This document shows, piece after piece, positions 58,201 to 64,000 of a stretch of 64,000 bases of DNA. The translations under genes and the position numbers were made by a program. How positions within the stretch are numbered: the stretch's first letter is position 1; each line of letters starts with the position of its first letter. The stretch spans positions 2,070 through 66,069 of the forward strand of contig NMRA01000463.1 in NCBI GenBank assembly GCA_002633005.1. Reading direction: 5' to 3'. Under the pieces are notes generated by a model. That model saw nothing but the letters and a program-made list of their open reading frames with translations. It was not told the DNA's origin and did no database searches. Source of the stretch: Phoronis australis. Lineage: Eukaryota; Phoronida; Phoronidae.

Positions 58201-61200
58201 AGAGCTGGGTCTTGTAACGGACAATGCACAACTTCTTGGGCTCGTATTTGGCGTTGTAGATTCGATGTTTGTGTTTCTAGGTGGTTGTAAGCTAGCCTGT
58301 CCTAGCGACAAGGAAGGGCTTTATTTTACGTACATGCAGACCGTGAGGATAGGGGTGCGTGTTTACCCCCGAGCGAGGATAATTGTGGTGGCCATATACC
58401 CGATCACCGGAGACATCCCCAATTTCCATGTACATGTAACCCTCTACTTGCAAAAACGGCTTGTTGACGATTTAGACAACTTAGTAAACTTTTCGGAGCT
58501 TTCCTCTTACACAAATGAGGTGCTTTCTGAATTTCAGAGATCTGACGGTATGTTAAAGCTTGAGGCTGTCGATGCTTAAAATATCTGGCCGTGACGTGGC
58601 AACCCATACATGTACATGTATGGTTGGGACCTTTTTCATGAAATATGACGTAAGACTTACGACGGGGATTTGGTCTTCCGCTTCACAAAACTGTATTTGG
58701 AAAGCAATTGCATCTCACTTGAGCAAAATGTTAAGTCTCTGAGTATATTATACACAACACTGCTAGTTACTGGAATAATTTCTATAAATTATTTCTCGAC
58801 ATAATCTAGCATTAAGCTAAACTTTTTTCTGCAATAGCGAAGGAGGAGCGAAAGAACAAATTTCTGTCTTAAGTCCTAAACCACTTCTATGACCCCTGGA
58901 TTCAAGCAGTAACGTTCAACTAACTCTTTCTCAGATCTGAAATCACCTTTAACTTAATCAAGAATTGACGGGATGATACCCAGTGGCGGATCCAGGATTT
59001 TGAGTAGGGGGGAAGGGCAGATTATTAGCCAGGATTTTACCCGCCAGACATTTGCACCCCTCAACCGCTAAATGGAATCTGAGAGAATTTTAGTGGAAGC
59101 GCGTGCACAAGGTCAACAGTGTTATGGAGAGGTTATTTCGTAAGAACAGAAACAAAATACATGTATTAATTGTTTACAATTCATAAGTAAAATGAGGTAG
59201 TAAACGTAAAATAGACATAAAGTGGGTAGATTAGACGCATTTATCGTTTTTGAATCTGCCCTTACTGTATATTAGAAATTAGTCACATGTGTTTTTATAC
59301 GACAGGGTAAAACCGAGGAGCCTTATTTTTGATACAGCGGTAAACGTTCAGTTTTAGTTTAAGTAATACCAAAAATTCAAACATACTAAAATAGACAAAA
59401 GAAACATAAAAATATCAAACTTAAGATAGGCGCGTATAGAGGATTGCTTGCTTGTGCATTTAATTGATGTTTAGACACATGCATCAGCGTGTGAAATACA
59501 AGCTATGTTTTTGAAAGAGCTCATCATTTTTGATATAGGCGCACGAGCCTACATATAAATGGGAGCTGGGCCCAGTTGCATAAAAGTTATACGCCGTATA
59601 GCAACAATGACGTCGCATTATCACGCGACACGTTGTTATTGTTGAACAATGCACATGACGTCATGCAACAATCAAACTTATCCAGCGGATACCTTTTGAA
59701 GGTTTATGAAACTCAGCCCTGATGTGATAAAGTTTTCCAAGTGTCATTGTCAACCGTTGCACTCATATAATCATTCGCGTATCAAAACGTTTGATCAACA
59801 GCGCATTTTCTTAAAATTTCAGATGGCGAATTTAACACGGAAGACCAGAATTCAAAAAAGAAGAAATCGCGGGCGAAGAGAGTTCGGACCACATTTACAG
59901 ACGACCAAATAAGAGTGCTACAGGTTTGTAGAGTGTAAACAGGTCCTTCATTTACGTGTACTCTCGCTCTTGCCACGTTTGCGCGAGTTTAAACGAGACA
60001 AGCCATGATCCTGGAGAAATCTGCGTTTAACTTTTTCCTTAACTTTATGACAATTGTCTAGTTTCTCCATTTTTACGTGAACAAACAAAGAAATGCAGTA
60101 ACAAAAACGATCGAGTTTTCTCCCTTGCTTCCTTCAAAGTTATAAAAGCAACGCATCCAGGCACGGCTTTGAGAACATCTTTAATTTTAAGTCCTTAAAT
60201 AGCGATAATTAGCGATAATCAAAGTTGTTACGGCACTCTCCTCGGAAACGATCTAGTGTGCTTCAGTGCGTCCATATAGCAATCACATAAATTTTGGAAT
60301 GCAAATTCGTCTCATTATAAAACTCAATACGTGGTCTGAGCCATTACAAATTAGAGTTTTTGAAAATGGCAGTGTACCTTAAACTGTACGTGGCGTAAGA
60401 TACACTTTGAGCCTTCGTGAGCGCGAATGAAAACAATTCGCATTTCTTCTTCAACACACGTGATTATTACTGTTTTAATGCTTCACGAATACCACAACTG
60501 CGCTTTCTTAAAAATCTTACAACGACTCGGAGATTCAAGACAGTTATTTTTTGTGATAACGTAAAAATTTCCTGTCATTTCAGAGTGTACACGAACTTTT
60601 TAACGCGCGAATGGATTCACACGAAAACACAAACACATGGTTGGTGACCTCTGGTCAAAGAATGGCATCAAAATCTAGACTTTGGACCATGTGTCGTTTA
60701 AGTTTTTTTACGTTCGTCCACAAACGACCACATTGCATACGAGCAGTTGATATTTCAGTGCATTGTTGGCAAAATCTTGAAAATACGACGACAATACATT
60801 AAACTATGTAGGACCCTAGAAAAATGTCCACATTTGATAAAGTTGAACACCAGAAATGGCTGATTAGAGGCACATGAAACTTTCCGATACTAAGATTTTT
60901 GCACTCTTCTCAAACAGTCTTATAGGAAATGTTTGTAAATGCTCCATATTTTATGAGGTTTTATCAAATATTAGAATTTCATAAGGTTCATGGAAAAAGT
61001 CTAAAATTACGTAAAACGAACAAGAAATGATTACTTATGAAACTGAAATATTTCTTTTTTGTTGATTTCTACCAAAAGACATGATCACGCGATAAAATAA
61101 TGGTAGTTTTTTGAAAAGCTAAAAACCAAATTTCGCCTTTCAGAAAAATATACTTTAACTGAACTAAAATTTGCAGTTTTGTAGCTGTTAGATACAGTAG

Positions 61201-62019
61201 ACAGGCATTTCTATAACGTCCTATGAACGGATCCATTTAGACTAAAATCGCCCAGTGTTTGTTGTGATGCTGTTGCAGAACATTTTGCAAGCGGCGTGCG
61301 TCAAAGCTATCTACAGTGCTTCTACGGTGCGACAACATGGCGAACTTCAATGCAAGGTTAAACCAGAATGACGTCACTTATTAAACCAACAATAAAGTCC
61401 GGTCCCACAACAGTATAACGCACAAAACTATAAGTGTTAAGTTCACTTTTTGTGACCTGTTGCTGAGCTAAATCAATGCAATTGACACTCGAAAAGGTGT
61501 GTTACAACGCCTTGCAGTCATCTTACCGAAGCAGTGCTCAGTACTTTATTCCGCATACGATTGTTCTCAGCAGTTTTTGACCACTGTGGCCTAGGCTACG
61601 CTTGCTTGTTTTGTTTCAATCGTAAATGGGTCAACAGGTACTTACAGCACGACACTTCGTGTCACTTTATGATCTCTACATGCGTGATCGACGACTAGCA
61701 AAAATGGTTACAAAACAGGTGACAATATTTCACTCGTCCTCTGTTGCAGGCAAACTTTAAAATCGACACGAACCCAGACGGCCAGGATTTGGATAGGATT
61801 GCGCAGATCACGGGTCTATCGAAAAGAGTCACTCAAGTTTGGTTCCAAAACTCACGTGCGCGGCAGAAGAAGCACAGAGAGACCAAAGAAAGCATGATGG
61901 GAAGTCACGACTCCGTCCCGGACAGTTGTATGGGTACGTTGGTCAATGACAGCAGCCGGAAGGCTTCGGGTATTTTCCGTAGCGGCACATTTCCGCTGGA
62001 AGATGTTTCATGCTTCTAA
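49228..62019 (+). CDS. Awh: LIM-homeobox transcription factor, Arrowhead/LHX6/LHX8 class (complete, 5 coding exons)
   Basis: Coding exons 49228-49287, 50806-50993, 57821-58032, 59823-59923 and 61750-62019, all in phase, giving 276 residues (fly Arrowhead is similar in size). LIM1 at residues 27-80: C-x2-C-x18-H-x2-C-x2-C-x2-C-x18-C-x2-D. LIM2 at 89-142 with the class signature [28 protein letters not shown] and final C-x2-H. Homeodomain at 171-230, [16 protein letters not shown] to [16 protein letters not shown], with WFQN at 218-221; [11 protein letters not shown] and [20 protein letters not shown] are close to fly Arrowhead. A basic run KKKKSR precedes the homeodomain. Expected role: nuclear DNA-binding regulator of cell fate (neuronal in vertebrates, imaginal cells in flies) with LIM domains for LDB-type cofactors. 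Class is certain; the LHX6 versus LHX8 split is vertebrate-specific, so the fly symbol is used. Confidence 0.95.
49465..49731 (+). mobile_element. MITE-like element with terminal inverted repeats (family A)
   Basis: Ends are inverted copies: left TCATGCGCGCACCCAG, right CTGGGTTCGCGCATGTGA. The interior holds a G/C-rich hairpin and an 80-codon open frame that is a by-product. About 267 bp, no transposase. Lies in intron 1 of the homeobox gene. Confidence 0.65.
50806..50993 (+). CDS. Awh: Arrowhead/LHX6/8 exon 2 (LIM1)
   Basis: Acceptor GTTTACAG|CCGGTT, donor GACAG|GTAAGT. Encodes [30 protein letters not shown] and [10 protein letters not shown]: all eight zinc-ligand positions of a LIM domain are present. 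Confidence 0.95.
52598..52978 (+). mobile_element. Inverted-repeat element (family H), copy 2
   Basis: Left end CCTGGTTCTAATCTTTTTAC and right end GTATAAAGATTAGATTCTGG are inverted copies (about 30 bp). The interior matches copy 1 for about 345 bp. In intron 2 of the homeobox gene. No transposase. Confidence 0.65.
54254..54318 (-). repeat. tRNA-derived SINE head
   Basis: On the minus strand: A box GTGGCTCAGTGGTTTGAGC and B box GGGTTCGAACCC, well conserved and correctly spaced. In intron 2 of the homeobox gene. Confidence 0.65.
55358..55735 (+). repeat. Degenerate minisatellite with GGTTTTGAAGTCCGG motif
   Basis: Repeated variants such as GACTGGTTTTGAAGTCCGGA, GCGTTTTGAGGTCCGACCA and CTGGTTTTAAGGTACCGGAC at 25-33 bp spacing over about 380 bp in intron 2 of the homeobox gene. 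More GC-rich than its surroundings. Confidence 0.6.
57382..57529. mobile_element. GGCGGATCCAGG inverted-repeat element (family K), copy 2
   Basis: Left GGGCGGATCCAGGATTTTG; right CTCTAAATCCGCCACTG, inverted. The interior has GTCAGGATTTTGCCGTCAGA and AACTGCCAAACGGAATTTGG. In intron 2 of the homeobox gene, about 290 bp before exon 3. Confidence 0.65.
57821..58032 (+). CDS. Awh: Arrowhead/LHX6/8 exon 3 (LIM2)
   Basis: Acceptor TATTTTTCAG|TCAATT, donor AAAGAG|GTATTG. Encodes [20 protein letters not shown], then [20 protein letters not shown] and KLLCKVH. Diagnostic for the LHX6/8/Arrowhead class. Confidence 0.97.
58981..59101 (+). mobile_element. GGCGGATCCAGG element (family K), copy 3, right end missing
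   Basis: CAGTGGCGGATCCAGGATTT, CCAGGATTTTACCCGCCAGA, AACCGCTAAATGGAATCTGA: follows copy 2, then stops before the second inverted end. Confidence 0.6.
59568..59720. mobile_element. Palindromic element with TGACGTC motifs (family J), copy 2
   Basis: Nearly identical to 39621-39772 (GCCGTATAGCAACAATGACG, CACGTTGTTATTGTTGAACA, ATGACGTCATGCAACAATCA). Lies in intron 3 of the homeobox gene, 102 bp before the exon that starts the homeodomain. Confidence 0.72.
59823..59923 (+). CDS. Awh: Arrowhead/LHX6/8 exon 4 (homeodomain, first part)
   Basis: Acceptor AAAATTTCAG|ATGGCG, donor CTACAG|GTTTGT. Encodes [18 protein letters not shown] and [15 protein letters not shown]. The intron splits the homeodomain after helix 1 begins. 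Confidence 0.95.
61750..62019 (+). CDS. Awh: Arrowhead/LHX6/8 exon 5 (homeodomain, rest, and stop)
   Basis: Acceptor TGTTGCAG|GCAAAC. Encodes [39 protein letters not shown], then a 44-residue Ser-rich tail ending EDVSCF and TAA at 62017. A candidate poly(A) signal AATAAA is at about 62773. Confidence 0.96.
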   Translation, partial: ANFKIDTNPDGQDLDRIAQITGLSKRVTQVWFQNSRARQKKHRETKESMMGSHDSVPDSCMGTLVNDSSRKASGIFRSGTFPLEDVSCF

Positions 62020-62903
62020 ATGTACTGTATATCATTCGGCAAGCCAGGTGAATTTCAAAATAGCCATATGTATGAAGTTCGAACATGCGTAGAGGAGGCT
62101 AAGAAAATGTCCGAGGTATCCCGGAGGATTTGGCACAATTGGATTAAACGGAAGTTGGACATTGCTTTTATTATTAATTTCAAAATCAGAGTATTTTTAG
62201 CAGAAAATCTCAGTTTTGTCAGAATTCTTTTTGGAATTTCGACTGCACCCCATTTTAAGATCCCCCAACTTCAGTACTTGCGGTACATGAACAACTACAG
62301 TACGTATAGTGGCTCAAGGCTACGTTTCAATCAAAAGTGACTTAGGGCTGAAGACAGATATGTTGTCTGACATACGTATATTTCCTAAGCTTCGTATTTG
62401 GTTTGATTGACATTAAATTATTTTTCTGAAATCAGTTGCGTGGACGACCAAATTTCTGACTTAAGCCTCGAGCAACTTTTCCCCATGAAGCATGGACGCA
62501 AATATAAGGACAGGATCGTGTCCATCGAACTAAGCAATTGGCGTGCTGTCCTGATGCTACATTGTAATCTATGTCGAACTTCGTAAGACGAATCCTAAAA
62601 TGGACAGTTACTAGTAATTCATTATTAGAATTTTCATGAAGTCATTCGACATTAGATTTAAAACATCGGCCTATCTTTTAAAGATCATTGTCGCTTTTAC
62701 GGCGGCCAAAACGGCGATAATTTGTGTTTATTATGGTATGGGGACTTATTTGATTTATTGACTTTGAGCCGAAATAAAAACAAACTCCGTTGTGGTTTCA
62801 TTGCAAATCGCCAATTCTTGCAGTTGTCTGCCTGGCATTTGCTGAAATCAAGACTGATGACGTTACCAGTAAGATTCGCTTAAAACACAAGCGTTTATCG
62901 AGT

Positions 62904-62978
62904 GAGATTTAGCTCTGAGCAGAGCGTTATGTTTGCGACCTCGGAGACTCCAGATTCGATTCCTCATTGAGTCTAATC
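62904..62978 (+). repeat. tRNA-derived SINE head
   Basis: A-box-like TTTAGCTCTGAGCAGAGCG and B-box-like GATTCGATTCC with tRNA spacing. Downstream of the homeobox gene. Confidence 0.5.
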
Positions 62979-63169
62979 TCAGAAAAGCACTTTCTCGCCG
63001 ATCATGTCTCTTTAAAGTGTGCAAGCTGATCGTCAAATTCCGTCATCGCCTTGCTTTAAGAGATTCGGGCATGCGCATACGGACTCTTTCAGCCAATTGC
63101 TTGCTTGTTGTATCGACATTGCACGTACATTCGGTCCTGTACTACAGTTGTTGGCACAAGTTACTTACG

Positions 63170-63240
63170 CGAGTGCCGGACTTTGAGAACCAGTTTGATG
63201 GCCGTTGTAAAGTGGAGGAAATTGGTTCTCAATATTCAGT
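63170..63240. repeat. Small palindromic element (family E), copy 5
   Basis: CTTTGAGAACCAGTTTGATG, GCCGTTGTAAAGTGGAGG, ATTGGTTCTCAATATTC; outer arms are lost or diverged. Confidence 0.55.
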
Positions 63241-64000
63241 GATTAACGAAGAAGATCACTAAGTATGAATACGAACTACTTTCGATCAAATACATGTACA
63301 TGTACAACTTCTTATGCACATAAATGCTTCCTCATACCCAACAAGACACCCAAGTCACGATCATCGCCAATAAGTGGAAGACAACTAATTCAATCTTAAC
63401 GAAAATAGTGCTAACACGTCTTTTCATTACGCAATAACGCATTTAATTAAATAGAAACAATTAGATCCAGTTCACCCTTTGCCGAGATTATTGCTTCCCA
63501 AACATTTCCGCGCAAAGTCAATTTCCCTCACTAGGCAGTCTACTTAAACCAATTAAGGCCGACCATCGCTCATATTTAGATATGATTAAATGTTATTTCG
63601 CTTTTCTATGATCTCCTGTCAATGGCGAGTCCACAGCTGACGGGTAAATTGTCCTCCCGAGCAAAATTAATTATACGACGCGCATTAGCTGCCGATTATA
63701 CAGCTTGTGGGAAAATCCATATAGTTTTCGGAGTGGGAATATAGCTATTAGAAGGAAATTATTGGTTTTAGTTGAAAATCCATAATTCTATAAGTGAACG
63801 GGGTCGTTCGCTCCACTTGTTAGAAAATCGGAAAAATTTAATTATAGGGAGTAACGTCTTAAAACAGCTTGACATGGTGAATTGAGTCATCGAAACTTTG
63901 GATTTTATAACGGCTATATTAGAGTTTTAGAGCGACTATATGCGATATTAGAATTTCAACATCAAGGTGTCTGATAAATTTATGACAATTCTTTAAAGTG

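Larger units (their letters stand above)
62020..64000. other. 3' UTR of the homeobox gene and downstream non-coding DNA
   Basis: After the stop codon no further coding exon is visible. It holds an AATAAA at about 62773, a tRNA-like SINE and one small foldback copy. The last 500 bp are AT-rich with several TAAT/ATTA words and no recognisable gene. Confidence 0.5.

Overview
This is a piece of an animal nuclear genome, most likely from a marine invertebrate. It is AT-rich, and its genes are split into short exons with GT/AG introns. There are many short inverted-repeat elements and tRNA-derived SINE-like repeats, and three single N characters (45838, 48162, 50254) mark imperfect assembly. I cannot name the species. 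The proteins are close to human and fly orthologues and keep their domain order, and the frequent ACATGTACATG-like words are only a loose pointer to an aquatic invertebrate.

Three protein-coding genes can be reconstructed by hand, with splice sites and reading phase checked. (1) On the minus strand, 13651 down to 1444 and continuing off the left edge, lies a ZER1/ZYG11-family gene, closest to ZER1: a leucine-rich-repeat and armadillo-like substrate receptor of a CUL2 ubiquitin ligase. Nine exons are visible, giving about 545 residues. (2) On the plus strand, 15788-33724, lies a complete 12-exon TBC1D13 orthologue (Rab GTPase-activating protein) of 395 residues, with both catalytic finger motifs. 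(3) On the plus strand, 49228-62019, lies a complete 5-coding-exon LIM-homeobox gene of the Arrowhead/LHX6/LHX8 class, 276 residues, with a plausible promoter and a non-coding first exon upstream.

ZER1-like and TBC1D13 stand head to head, with about 2.1 kb between their start codons. As I remember it, human ZER1 and TBC1D13 are also neighbours in divergent orientation at 9q34.11, so this looks like very old conserved gene order. The LIM-homeobox gene follows after about 15 kb with no recognisable gene.

Introns and the intergenic stretch are filled with repeats: at least ten families of foldback or terminal-inverted-repeat elements (several with 2-5 copies here), tRNA-like SINEs, two degenerate minisatellites inside introns, small tandem repeats, and a LINE reverse-transcriptase tail. 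I found no rRNA gene, functional tRNA gene, CRISPR array or prokaryote-type system. The most useful observations are the conserved divergent gene pair, the nested and multi-copy foldback families, a CRE-motif-carrying repeat 102 bp upstream of the homeodomain exon, and an exact 151-bp duplication that begins immediately after an N.
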